Shown here: in pieces, positions 22,189 through 32,006 of the stretch
How the letters are laid out: each line of letters starts with the position of its first letter
How positions within the stretch are numbered: position 1 is the stretch's first letter
From: Bombyx mori
Lineage: Eukaryota; Arthropoda; Insecta; Lepidoptera; Bombycidae
DNA length: 64,000 bases
Assembly: GCF_030269925.1 (NCBI RefSeq)
Contig: NC_085107.1
Span: forward strand, 20,648,001 to 20,712,000
Direction: 5' to 3'
Made by a program: the position numbers and the translations under genes
Notes under the pieces: generated by a model
What the model was told of the DNA's origin: nothing
Databases searched by the model: none
Seen by the model: only the letters and a program-made list of their open reading frames with translations

Positions 22189-22498
22189 ATAGTCACAACG
22201 GCTGCCCCACCCTTCAAACCGAAACGCATTACTGCTTCACGGCAGAAATAGGCGGGGCGGTGGTACCTACCCGTGCGGACTCACAAGAGGTCCTACCACC
22301 AGTAATTACGCAAATTATAATTTTGCGAGTTTGATTTTTATTGCACGATGTTATTCCTTCACCGTGGAAGTTAATCGTGAACATTTGTTGAGTGTGTATT
22401 TCATTAGAAAAATTGGTACCCGCCAGCGAGATTCGAACACCAGTGCATCGCTCGATGCGAATGCACCGGACGTATTATCCTTTAGGCCACGACGACTT
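22189..22498 (-). mobile_element. Bm1 SINE, 5' half, antisense (continuation)
   Basis: Resumes the interrupted Bm1: ACAACGGCTGCCCCACCCTT, CCGAAACGCATTACTGCTTC, GTGCGGACTCACAAGAGGTC, GGTACCCGCCAGCGAGATTC and the head complement TTTAGGCCACGACGACTT. The head abuts a Jockey-like ORF2 at 22499. The left flank of this Bm1 (SART 3'UTR at 17020) does not repeat that sequence, so no target duplication is visible. Confidence 0.88.
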
Positions 22499-22880
22499 CA
22501 CTGCTTAGAACGATCTTATCCGGTGGAAGATAAACGGACGCGATAACGATCGGCGCGTGTCCCGTCAGTGAGATTCGGCACACTGATGCTTCGATATTAG
22601 CGAGCGCGGGAGGATCGAGCGGGACGCAATGCAGGGCTCTTCTATAGTAAATGACGGTACCACCACCACGAGCAGAGAGCCTGTCGTTCCTGACCATGTT
22701 ATAGTTCGCGATTTTAGGGTCACGGCGCGCGGGCTTAAGTAGGGTCTCCTGCACTAAAAAGATATCAATTTGATGGTCACGCAAAAAGTCAGAAACCTGA
22801 TCACGTTGATTTGCGAGACCGTAAGCGTTAAAAAATCCTATCGTTACGGATAGGGGCTTTATTCTACTTATATACGCCAT
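22499..22880 (-). pseudogene. Jockey-type ORF2, endonuclease N-terminus only
   Basis: Starts with ATG at 22880, three bases after the ORF1 stop (TAATCAATG). It reads TIGFFNAYGLANQRDQVSDF, IDIFLVQETLL (catalytic Glu), ARGGGTVIYYRRAL and IVIASVYLPPDK, the first third of an APE-like endonuclease. The frame then runs into Bm1, so the catalytic Asp/His motifs, RT and 3' end are missing. It cannot encode an active enzyme. Confidence 0.8.
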
Positions 22881-22883
22881 TGA

Positions 22884-24318
22884 TTACCGGCGGAGTGAGG
22901 GGAGGACGTACGTATTTAACGACGCGTATACGTCGGCGTATCCCTGCACAAAGGCGATAAAGTGTTGTGCAGTGGAGGCAGCGCGAATGGCGTCGCCCAA
23001 AGCGTTAACGCGCTCAAAGTTGATCGACTGAAAGAAGTCGATCGCTAAAGCGAGATTGTCGGACGCGGTCGGAGGGCAAGTCGCGTGAGAGGGACGAGTC
23101 GCGGGGGCGGGACGAGTCGCGGGGGCGGGACGAATCGCGGAGGAGGGAGTTGTAGCCGTGTTCGTGTACGGCAGCGTTTTCGCCCAGGCCGAGACACTGG
23201 GCACCGGCGCCGGAACGAACGCTGGCTTAGCCTGCGACACAGAGGGTGCCGAGGCTTTGATGTCTGGGCTGGAAGCTCGGAGGCGGTTTTGGCGGGCGAC
23301 GCGGCGGTTTATTTTAGGGGCTCGGGGGCAACCACGGTAATTCGTGTGGTGACCCTGTGTTCGACACAGGACGCAGCTAGGCGGTTCCGTCGCGGTTTTT
23401 TGGTCGCGAGCGCAGAGGGCCGTGGCGTGATCGCCCAAACACTTAACACATCGGGGGCGCGCGTGACAGTTACGGGAAGAGTGCCCGTACAGTTGACAGT
23501 TATGGCACTGGCTAGGAGTGCCTTTTTTATGGGGGGCTTCGACGGCGATACCGGAGAGCCTACAGACGGTCTGTGTGTTGAAGATTTTCTTACCCTCGGG
23601 GGTAGGCTGGAGGGCGACTAGAACCATATTATATGGCTCCCTACCGCGACCGGTGTGCATACGGTGCACAGAATTCACTGGTAAGCCCTGTTCTAACAGA
23701 TCGGCCTTCATGAGCTCTACATCTAACTCTTTAAGGATTCCGCGTATTACAACGCGGAGTTCGCGCTCCTCCTGGAGCGTATACGTATGGAAACTTATAC
23801 GCTCCTTACGGAGGTAAGAAGAGAGGGCCCTCTATGGTCGTCGGGTGTTTGAACCTTAATTTGAATGCCGTTCGCAAGGTTACGGGCATTCGTGAAATTG
23901 ATATTTTTGGCCTTAAGGGCCAGGCAAACTCGATCCCAAGCTGCCTTCTCCTGAAGGATAACCGGGGGAGGGGTTTTATTTTGTGCCACCGGACGCGGCG
24001 ACGGAGTGGCACGGGCTGGGGGCGCATCGGGAGTGTGAGGGCGGGGGCGCGACGCGTTCGCGGCTTTGCTAATTTTAGGGGCCGCGGGAGCTCAGGACTC
24101 CGCGGCACGCTTCTTACCCTTCTGTACCAGGATGAATCCATTCGTCGATGAGGCGGGGGCGAGGTCGACCTTCATGTCCGAGTCAGAGCCGGAGCACGAG
24201 GAGGCGGGCGCAGGCGACCTACGAGCAAGTGTAGGTGTTTTAGAGGGCGCGACGGAGGCCGCGAATGATCGCTCAGCTGAAACGGTAGTCACGGCGGACG
24301 ACGCAGCAGCTTTACTCG
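22884..24318 (-). pseudogene. Jockey-type ORF1 (gag-like), broken
   Basis: A gag-like nucleic-acid-binding protein. The C-terminal 275 codons (22884-23711) are intact. They carry the region before the knuckles (VALQPTPEGKKIFNTQTVC) and three zinc-knuckle clusters (CHNCQLYGHSSRNC, CVKCLGDHATALC, CVLCRTQGHHTNYRGC). Upstream, the frame is shifted near 23815 and has an in-frame TGA at 24092-24094. The frame stays open without an ATG to the telomeric junction, so the N-terminus is lost. Pro/Ala-rich low-complexity sequence lies after the knuckles. Confidence 0.8.
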
Positions 24319-24358
24319 TTTAGGTTAGGGTTTAGGTTAGGTTAGGTTAGGTTAGGTT
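24319..24358 (+). repeat. Telomeric (TTAGG)n stub
   Basis: About eight TTAGG units, two of them imperfect (TTAGGG, TTTAGG). This is the innermost telomeric tract in the window. The G-rich strand on + places the chromosome end to the right. Confidence 0.95.
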
Positions 24359-25028
24359 CTGGTGCTCGGGGATCTCAACGCCAAGTCATCGGCGTGGGGA
24401 TCTCCGGTCACTGACAATCGGGGCGAGGTGCTAGAAGAGTGGGCGGTGACAACTGGTCTGGTCGTCCTGAATCGGGGTTCGGAATACACGTGCGTGCGGC
24501 AGCGGGGCGGCTCGATAGTGGACGTCTCGTTTGCTAGCCCCTCTGTCGCCAGCCGAGTCCGCGACTGGCGTGTCGCCGTGGAGGTGGAGACGCTGTCGGA
24601 CCATCGGTATATCCGGTTCGACGTCTCTGCCCAGACCGCGAGCGGTCGCCAGCCAACAGCCCCGATTAACGACGGCCCACGCTGGGCACTTAAGCGCATC
24701 GACAAGGAGCTACTCGAGGAAGCTGCCTTAAACCAGTCCTGGATTTGGGAGTCGACAATGAACGGTCCCGTCGACGTCGAAGCGGTGGCGCTGTGGTTTC
24801 GAGGGGCGATGACGCAGATCTGCGACGCGTCCATGCCCCGTGTCCACCAACAGTCCGCAAGGCGCCAGGTGTACTGGTGGACCGACGAGATCGCGCGGCT
24901 GCGCGTTGAGTGCGTCGCGGCTCGCCGCCGGTACACGCGATACCGGAGACGACGTCGACGGGATTCCGTCGAGGAAGACGCGCTGTATGAGGCGTACCGC
25001 GCGTCTAAGGAGACTCTCAGCCTGGCCA

Positions 25029-26082
25029 CGGGACATTCGCTGATACGAATATTCGCGCGGTGCGAACGGCGAAGCGTCTAGCGACTAAAACAAGCGCATA
25101 GAAATGTACCTAACAAGCCACGCGCACCGGCGACCGGCGAAGCGACCGGCGAAATGTACCGAGCGAATCGCGCGATGCGGCGGGCGAGCAAGACAAATGC
25201 ATGAATACGGACGGCGCGAGCCACGGAGTCGAGCGGTAGTCGCGGCGAATAGTACAGTGATTAAATGAGTTTAGTTGTTTTCGCCGCGAAAAATTAACGC
25301 CGAAATTTTTATATTTTTTATTAATTTTTTATTTTTTATTTTTAAAGTCGTCGTGGCCTAACTAACGGACGTCCGGTGCAATCGTGTTAAGCGATGCACC
25401 GGTGTTCAAATATCAGGCGGGTACCAATTTTTGTAATGAAATACGTACTCAACAAATGTTCACGATTGATTTCCACGGTGAAGGAATAACATCGTGTAAT
25501 AAAAATGAAATCCTCAAAATTATAATTTGCGTAATTACTGGTGGTAGGACCTCTTGTGAGTCCACACGGGTGGGTACTACCACCCCGCCTATTTCTGCCG
25601 TGAAGTAGTAATGCGTTTCGGTTTGAAGGGTGAGGCAGCCATTATAACTATACTTGAGACCTTAGAATTTATATCTCAAGGTGGGTGGCGCATTTACGTT
25701 GTGGATGTCTATGGGCTCCAGTAACCACTTAACACAAGGTGGGCTGTGAGCTCGTCCACCCATCTAAGCAATAAAAAAATATATAGCTGAAATACTAGCT
25801 AGACCAGCTATTTGGAAGTCTAGCCACCCAAAGTATTTCTCGTACTTCTTGTGGAATTCTCCATCTTTAGGTATACTCCGATTCTTATTCAAATCATGTA
25901 CTTTACAATCTTTTCCAAATAATAGGTCCTGAACCAAAAAACTATTAATTTGTAAGCATTATCGAGATAATTTCGATATAGACCCGATATACCCGTGGCC
26001 TGCAAACGGTGATGCGCGAATGGTCGCCTCGTCCACCGCTTCGCTGTTCGCACCGCCGATCCCCGTGGCCAGGCCGTCTGTG
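25029..26082. mobile_element. Putative nonautonomous DNA transposon in SART-B ORF2
   Basis: About 1.05 kb interrupts an otherwise continuous ORF2 reading (…TLSLA / LAIGD…). The near-repeat CCTGGCCA (25021-25028) / GCTGGCCA (26083-26090) could be an 8-bp target duplication with one mismatch. Inverted arms lie close to each end: CCTGGCCACGGG (25021) / CCCGTGGCCAGG (26062), and CGGTGCGAACGGCGAAGCG (25058) / CGCTTCGCTGTTCGCACCG (26037). It carries GC-rich GCGAAGCG-type subterminal motifs and a complete Bm1. No transposase. Class uncertain. Confidence 0.55.
25346..25777 (+). mobile_element. Bm1 SINE, near full length
   Basis: A complete + strand Bm1 (~430 bp): head GTCGTCGTGGCCTAAC, GGCGGGTACCAATTTTTG, TGAAATACGTACTCAACAAA, CACGATTGATTTCCACGGTG, TTACTGGTGGTAGGACCTCT, TAATGCGTTTCGGTTTGAAG, CTCAAGGTGGGTGGCGC, CCACCCATCTAAGCAA and an A-tail. 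It is nested in the ~1.05-kb insertion, itself nested in the SART-B pseudogene. Confidence 0.93.
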
Positions 26083-28207
26083 GCTGGCCATCGGCGACTC
26101 TAAGTCGCGTGCCAGGGAGGAGCTGCTGGGGTCCCTAGATCGGGATCCGTGGGGGCGCCCCTACCGTTGGGTACGGGGCAAGTTGCGTGCCTAGGCGCCT
26201 CCACTGGCGCAAAGCATGCAACCCCAGTTGCTAGAAGCGGTTGTATCGGCCCTCTTCCCTGAGCGAGCGGAATACGTTTCCCCGGCGATGGCTTCACCCT
26301 CAGCCACAGACTCTCGAGAAGAGGAAAGTACCGATGTCCCCGAGGTGACGCAAGCAGAGATGAGAGCGGCCATGTCGCGACTCCGGTCAAAGAACACGGC
26401 CCCGGGACCCGACGGAGTTCCTGGTCGAGCACTCGTCCTGGCTCTGAAGGAGCTAGAGCCCCAGCTGAGGGGGCTCTTCACGGCATGTCTCGAGCAGGGT
26501 CAGTTTCCTAGTGTATGGAAGGAGGGGAAGCTGGTCCTGCTCAGGAAGGAGGGGCGCCCCACGGACTCGCCGTCCGCGTATCGGCCCATAGTGCTGCTCG
26601 ATGAGGCGGGCAACTTTTTGAGCGCATTATCGCAGATCGCCTCGTCAGCCACTTGTGCAGGGAGGGGCCGGACCTGGATGACAACCAATTTGGTTTTCGT
26701 CGGGGGCGCTCCACTATAGACGCCATCATGCGCGTGAGGGCCCTGGCGGAGGAGACGGTGTCCCGGGGTGGGGTGGTACTGGCGGTGTCTTTAGACATCT
26801 CCAACACTTTCAACACCCTACCCTGGAGTTGTATTCGGGAGGCTCTGAAATACCATCGCGTGCCTCCCTACCTCCGCCGCACGGTAGGGGCTTATCTGGA
26901 GGGTAGATGCGTCACTTATCGGGGACGTGACGGTGCCGGTCGGCACCTCATGTCGTGCGGTGTTCCACAGGGATCGGTCTTGGGACCGCTCCTGTGGAAC
27001 ATCGGCTACGAATGGGTGCTGAGAGGCGTGTTATGCGGACGACACGCTTGTCACTGCCCGGGGGAGCTCGCACAGGGAAGCGACGTTGATAGCCGCGGCT
27101 GCGGTGTCACTGGTGGTGAACCGCATCCGGCGCCTGGGCCTGGAGGTGGCCCTAAACAAGTCGGAGGCTATGGTGTTTCATGGCCCCCGACGTGCGCCGG
27201 CGCCGGGATCACACATAGTGGTAAGTGGGACCCGGATAGCTGTCGAGTCCACCATGAAGTATCTGGGATTGGTGCTCGACAGCCGATGGGAATTCGGGCC
27301 CCACTTCCGGCGGCTGGTGCCCAAGCTGATGGGTGCAGCGGGCGCGCTTTCAACGTTGCTTCCCAATTTGGGGGGCCCGAGCGCCGCCTGTAGGCGGTTG
27401 TACGTGGGAATCGTGCGGTCCATGGCCCTGTATGGGGCCCCTGTGTGGGCGATGGACATGACGGCCAGCACACTCGCCATTCTGCGTAAGCCGCAGAGGG
27501 TGATGGCCGTCAGAGTCATCCGCGGGTACCGCACGATTTCCTACGAGGCGGCTTGCGTCCTGGCCGGATCCCCGCCCTGGGACCTAGAGGCGAAAGTACT
27601 CGCGTCATTATATCGATGGCGCGAGGAAGAGCGGGCACGGGGCTCGAGGCTGGTGCAGCGGCAGATCGCGCTGCGCCGAGAGGAGCTCCGTCTGGCCTTG
27701 GTGGCGGAATGGCGGCAAAGGCTTCTGCGCCCTACCGCCGGCCTCGCAACCGTCGAGGCGATCCGGCCAGTACTCGACGACTGGCTCGGGAGAAGGCACG
27801 GATCCCTGTCGTTTAGGGTGACACAGGTGCTGTCGGGGCACGGTTGCTTCGGCAAGTACCTGTGCCGCATAGACAGGGAGCCGGACGCTCGGTGCCACCA
27901 CTGCGTCCACTGCGGGGAGGACACGGCGCAACACACGCTCGCCGAGTGTGTAGCTTGGGAGGAGCAGCGCCGTGTCCTCACAAATGAAGTAGGAAGCGAT
28001 CTGTAGCTGCCGGCCGTAGTGCGGAGGATGGTCGGCAGCGCAGAGTCGTGGGACGCGGTGGTGTCCTTCTGCGAGGACGTGATGTCGCAGAAGGAAACTG
28101 CAGAACGGGAGAGGGAGATCTCGACTCCCTTCCCCGGCCGCAGAAGGCGCACCGGGTGCAGGACAAGGGCGGACAACGCCCTTTTCCGCCCCCCATGAAT
28201 GGGTCCA

Positions 28208-28331
28208 GGGGCGAGGGACTTGGGAAAGCCCTCGCCCCCTATTCGATGGACCTGAGACGGAGGCGCATGCGGGTGTCGGCGCGTGCCTCTGAGGCGATGC
28301 ACGGAGTAGCTGAACGCCTCACTACTCCGTG
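28208..28331 (+). promoter_or_regulatory. SART-B 3'UTR hairpins
   Basis: Two perfect 10-bp stems: GGGGCGAGGG/CCCTCGCCCC (28208-28217/28229-28238) and CACGGAGTAG/CTACTCCGTG (28300-28309/28322-28331). The loop of the second holds CGCCTC, as do the SART-A and SART-E hairpins. In SART1 the 3'UTR is known to be needed for reverse transcription, so these may be RT recognition structures. Confidence 0.55.
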
Positions 28332-28510
28332 AAGGAGACGAGGCCTGGACAGATCGGGCCAGCACTGGTGTGGGGCTGCGGAAGAATTTGGATTCCCGCG
28401 GCCCTGCGCGCACGTGTGGGTGGACACCGGGGTGGTTTTAGCCGGTAGGAGTCCGGCACGCCCCTTCGCTTTTCCCCAGGCCTTCGCCGATCGGGCACTG
28501 TACCTCCGCC

Positions 28511-28550
28511 AGGTTAGGTTAGGTTAGGGTAGGTTAGGTTAGGTTAGGTT
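28511..28550 (+). repeat. Telomeric (TTAGG)n stub
   Basis: About eight units with one variant (TTAGGG). It joins the SART-B 3'UTR on the left without any poly(A). Confidence 0.95.
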
Positions 28551-29574
28551 TCGGACGTAACCCATGGGAGATGGTGGGCCACTTTTGGCCTGCCTTTCGA
28601 TGGAGAAGTGAGCCGGCGTTGCTTACGCATCTTCCGGCCGCTGGTCGCCATGTCCCCGGCTTCGGCTACAGGGGCACGCCCTCCAGAGGGGGGTACCGGT
28701 ATACCGGCGTGGCTTCGTGGTTGTTGCTCTTTTGAGCGTCGGGCGGTGGTCTGTCGTGTTGCTCGTTGCACTCGGCAGGCCGCCGGCCAACCCGTAATCC
28801 TCACCGCGTGGGGGACGGGGGCCGCTGCCGCGAGGCACGGGGCCGCGAGGACGTAAACCTCTTTAAAAAATGCCCCAATCCTAAGCTCTGGTGCCCGGCG
28901 ATGGGATGAATGGCTGGAGGGAGTCCAGTCCCAAGGGTACCAACCAGACCCCAGGGGACCGACCCCTGGTTAATCAAAAAGGAAACATGGATACAATGGC
29001 AACTGTTAAAAATGTACTACCCCAGGAGGGTACCTCCCGCTCCGCGGGGGGAGAATCCCTCCGTGCGGTCGAGCGATCGGCCGCACGCTGCCCCACCGTT
29101 TCTGGGGGGGGCAAACACTGCCACGAGGAAGGGGGCTACAGCACGGGTCGCGTAAGGGACAGAGTCCCCACCGTGCGCCTTGAGCGCTGCGAGAGCCTGA
29201 TCTCGCTGTACTCGGCGCGGAGCTCCGCAAGGGGCGATGCGTCTAGTGGGCGGGAGACGCCAGCGCTGTTTGCCGATTGCGTTCGGCAGCGGACTCTCCG
29301 ATGAGGCCGTATCCCGGGGCGGGGTGGCGATGGCGTTATCCTTAGATGTAAGGAACGCCTTCAACACCCTGCCCTGGTCGGTGATCGCGGGGGCGCTGGA
29401 GTATCACGGCATACCTCCGCCGACTGATCGGCTCCTATCTCGAGGGCAGGTCGATCCAGTGCATCGGACACGGTGGGGCGATGTACCGCTTCCCCGTCGA
29501 GCGCGGTGTTCCGCAGGGGTCTGTCCTGGGCCCCCTGCTGTGGAACATCGGCTACGACTGGGTCCTGCGGGGCG
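28551..29574 (+). mobile_element. SART-A deletion derivative, copy 1
   Basis: Starts inside the SART-A 5' region (TCGGACGTAACCCATGG, equivalent to about 35189) and runs through the ORF1 start region to CAGCGGAC. It then jumps about 3.8 kb into ORF2 RT (TCTCCGATGAGGCC) and continues through SLDVRNAFNTLPW and GVPQGSVLGPLLW. It ends at CTGCGGGGCG, directly followed by TTAGG, with no 3'UTR or poly(A). An extra 8-bp deletion (near 29410) shifts the RT frame. The same derivative recurs at 30779 and 32007. Confidence 0.85.
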
Positions 29575-29601
29575 TTAGGTTAGATTAGGTTAGATTAGGT
29601 T
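29575..29601 (+). repeat. Variant telomeric repeats (TTAGG/TTAGA mix)
   Basis: TTAGGTTAGATTAGG-type units; the same 27-bp tract recurs at 31803-31829. Confidence 0.9.
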
Positions 29602-29738
29602 GCTGCGGAAGAATTTTGGATTCCCGCGGCCCTGCGCGCACGTGTGGGTGGACACCGGGGTGGTTTTAGCCGGTAGGAGTCCGGCACGCCCCTTCGCTTT
29701 TCCCCAGGCCTTCGCCGATCGGGCACTGTACCTCCGCC
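29602..29738 (+). mobile_element. SART-B 3'UTR fragment
   Basis: A near-identical copy of 28374-28510 (GCTGCGGAAGAATTTTGGAT ... CTGTACCTCCGCC), again ending at TTAGG without poly(A). Another copy is at 31830-31966. Confidence 0.9.
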
Positions 29739-29778
29739 AGGTTAGGTTAGGTTAGGGTAGGTTAGGTTAGGTTAGGTT
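29739..29778 (+). repeat. Telomeric (TTAGG)n stub
   Basis: Same layout and variant unit (TTAGGG) as 28511-28550. The following TTCGGAC is the start of a SART-A derivative, separated from the rest of it by the SART-B insertion. Confidence 0.93.
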
Positions 29779-29784
29779 TCGGAC

Positions 29785-30739
29785 TACTGGCCGGATCCCC
29801 GCCCTGGGACCTAGAGGCGAAAGTACTCGCGTCATTATATCGATGGCGCGAGGAAGAGCGGGCACGGGGCTCGAGGCTGGTGCAGCGGCAGATCGCGCTG
29901 CGCCGAGAGGAGCTCCGTCTGGCCTTGGTGGCGGAATGGCGGCAAAGGCTTCTGCGCCCTACCGCCGGCCTCGCAACCGTCGAGGCGATCCGGCCAGTAC
30001 TCGACGACTGGCTCGGGAGAAGGCACGGATCCCTGTCGTTTAGGGTGACACAGGTGCTGTCGGGGCACGGTTGCTTCGGCAAGTACCTGTGCCGCATAGA
30101 CAGGGAGCCGGACGCTCGGTGCCACCACTGCGTCCACTGCGGGGAGGACACGGCGCAACACACGCTCGCCGAGTGTGTAGCTTGGGAGGAGCAGCGCCGT
30201 GTCCTCACAAATGAAGTAGGAAGCGATCTGTCGCTGCCGGCCGTAGTGCGGAGGATGGTCGGCAGCGCAGAGTCGTGGGACGCGGTGGTGTCCTTCTGCG
30301 AGGACGTGATGTCGCAGAAGGAAACTGCGGAACGGGAGAGGGAGATCTCGACTCCCTTTCCCGGCCGCAGAAGGCGCACCGGGCGCAGGACAAGGGCGGA
30401 CAATGCCCTTTTCCGCCCCCCATGAATGGGTCCAGGGGCGAGGGACTTGGGAAAGCCCTCGCCCCCTATTCGATGGACCTGAGACGGAGGCGCATGCGGG
30501 TGTCGGCGCGTGCCTCTGAGGCGATGCACGGAGTAGCTGAACGCCTCACTACTCCGTGCAGGAGACGAGGCCTGGATAGACCGGGCCAGCACTGGTGTGG
30601 GGCTGCGGAAGAATTTTGGATTCCCGCGGCCCTGCGCGCACGTGTGGGTGGACACCGGGGTGGTTTTAGCCGGTAGGAGTCCGGCACGCCCCTTCGCTTT
30701 TCCCTAGGCGAAGGTAGTCCATGAGGATTTCCCCCCGAG

Positions 30740-30769
<30 letters not shown>
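29785..30769 (+). mobile_element. SART-B 5'-truncated insertion with 15-bp target duplication
   Basis: Carries the last ~215 ORF2 codons (frame open from about 29785 to 30424), a full 3'UTR and a 30-nt poly(A) (30740-30769). GGTTAGGTTTCGGAC flanks it exactly on both sides (29770-29784 and 30770-30784). The C-terminal region includes SGHGCFGKYL and the knuckle CHHC...HTLAEC. Unlike the 24.4-kb copy, the Ser codon near 30230 is intact and the frame runs to RRRRTGRRTRADNALFRPP. The true 3' end here (ATTTCCCCCCGAG + poly(A)) differs from that of the other SART-B fragments. Confidence 0.9.
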
Positions 30770-30771
<2 letters not shown>

Positions 30772-30778
30772 TTAGGTT
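30770..30778 (+). repeat. Telomeric remnant GGTTAGGTT
   Basis: The only telomeric DNA between the SART-B poly(A) and the next SART-A derivative; part of the 15-bp target duplication. Confidence 0.85.
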
Positions 30779-31802
30779 TCGGACGTAACCCATGGGAGAT
30801 GGTGGGCCACTTTTGGCCTGCCTTTCGATGGAGAAGTGAGCCGGCGTTGCTTACGCATCTTCCGGCCGCTGGTCGCCATGTCCCCGGCTTCGGCTACAGG
30901 GGCACGCCCTCCAGAGGGGGGTACCGGTATACCGGCGTGGCTTCGTGGTTGTTGCTCTTTTGAGCGTCGGGCGGTGGTCTGTCGTGTTGCTCGTTGCACT
31001 CGGCAGGCCGCCGGCCAACCCGTAATCCTCACCGCGTGGGGGACGGGGGCCGCTGCCGCGAGGCACGGGGCCGCGAGGACGTAAACCTCTTTAAAAAATG
31101 CCCCAATCCTAAGCTCTGGTGCCCGGCGATGGGATGAATGGCTGGAGGGAGTCCAGTCCCAAGGGTACCAACCAGACCCCAGGGGACCGACCCCTGGTTA
31201 ATCAAAAAGGAAACATGGATACAATGGCAACTGTTAAAAATGTACTACCCCAGGAGGGTACCTCCCGCTCCGCGGGGGGAGAATCCCTCCGTGCGGTCGA
31301 GCGATCGGCCGCACGCTGCCCCACCGTTTCTGGGGGGGGCAAACACTGCCACGAGGAAGGGGGCTACAGCACGGGTCGCGTAAGGGACAGAGTCCCCACC
31401 GTGCGCCTTGAGCGCTGCGAGAGCCTGATCTCGCTGTACTCGGCGCGGAGCTCCGCAAGGGGCGATGCGTCTAGTGGGCGGGAGACGCCAGCGCTGTTTG
31501 CCGATTGCGTTCGGCAGCGGACTCTCCGATGAGGCCGTATCCCGGGGCGGGGTGGCGATGGCGTTATCCTTAGATGTAAGGAACGCCTTCAACACCCTGC
31601 CCTGGTCGGTGATCGCGGGGGCGCTGGAGTATCACGGCATACCTCCGCCGACTGATCGGCTCCTATCTCGAGGGCAGGTCGATCCAGTGCATCGGACACG
31701 GTGGGGCGATGTACCGCTTCCCCGTCGAGCGCGGTGTTCCGCAGGGGTCTGTCCTGGGCCCCCTGCTGTGGAACATCGGCTACGACTGGGTCCTGCGGGG
31801 CG
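30779..31802 (+). mobile_element. SART-A deletion derivative, copy 2
   Basis: Appears identical by eye to copy 1 over ~1.02 kb (same ORF1-to-RT deletion, same 8-bp deletion, same abrupt end at CTGCGGGGCG|TTAGG), at a spacing of 2,228 bp. Such identity implies a recent duplication or gene conversion. Confidence 0.88.
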
Positions 31803-31829
31803 TTAGGTTAGATTAGGTTAGATTAGGTT
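31803..31829 (+). repeat. Variant telomeric repeats (TTAGG/TTAGA mix)
   Basis: Same tract as 29575-29601. Confidence 0.9.
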
Positions 31830-31966
31830 GCTGCGGAAGAATTTTGGATTCCCGCGGCCCTGCGCGCACGTGTGGGTGGACACCGGGGTGGTTTTAGCCG
31901 GTAGGAGTCCGGCACGCCCCTTCGCTTTTCCCCAGGCCTTCGCCGATCGGGCACTGTACCTCCGCC
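31830..31966 (+). mobile_element. SART-B 3'UTR fragment
   Basis: Third copy of the 137-bp 3'UTR fragment, joined to TTAGG without poly(A). Confidence 0.9.
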
Positions 31967-32006
31967 AGGTTAGGTTAGATTAGGGTAGGTTAGGTTAGGT
32001 TAGGTT
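31967..32006 (+). repeat. Telomeric (TTAGG)n stub
   Basis: As 29739-29778 but with one substitution (TTAGATTAGGG). Confidence 0.93.

Larger units (their letters stand above)
22499..24318 (-). mobile_element. Jockey-clade LINE fragment, truncated at both ends
   Basis: A - strand element carrying most of ORF1 and only the first ~125 codons of ORF2. Its 5' edge joins TTAGG repeats at 24319 with the ORF1 frame still open, so it is 5'-truncated. Its 3' side is cut where Bm1 begins at 22498. A Jockey-clade element lying directly against telomeric repeats is unusual outside Drosophila. Confidence 0.8.
24359..28510 (+). pseudogene. SART-B ORF2 plus 3'UTR, 5'-truncated and decayed
   Basis: An R1-clade SART-like ORF2 begins inside the endonuclease (VLGDLNAKSSAWGSPVT), directly after TTAGG. 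It contains SDHRYIRF, the RT region (APGPDGVPG, YRPIVLLDEAG, QFGFRRGRSTIDA, GVPQGSVLGPLLW), a YADDT core at about 27034 and the C-terminal CHHC...HTLAEC knuckle. Lesions: insertion at 25029-26082, TAG for Trp near 26192, frameshift near 26615, a small deletion just before YADD near 27030, and TAG for Ser at 28003 (a second copy has TCG at that site). The 3'UTR ends without poly(A) at TTAGG. A dead copy. Confidence 0.88.
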
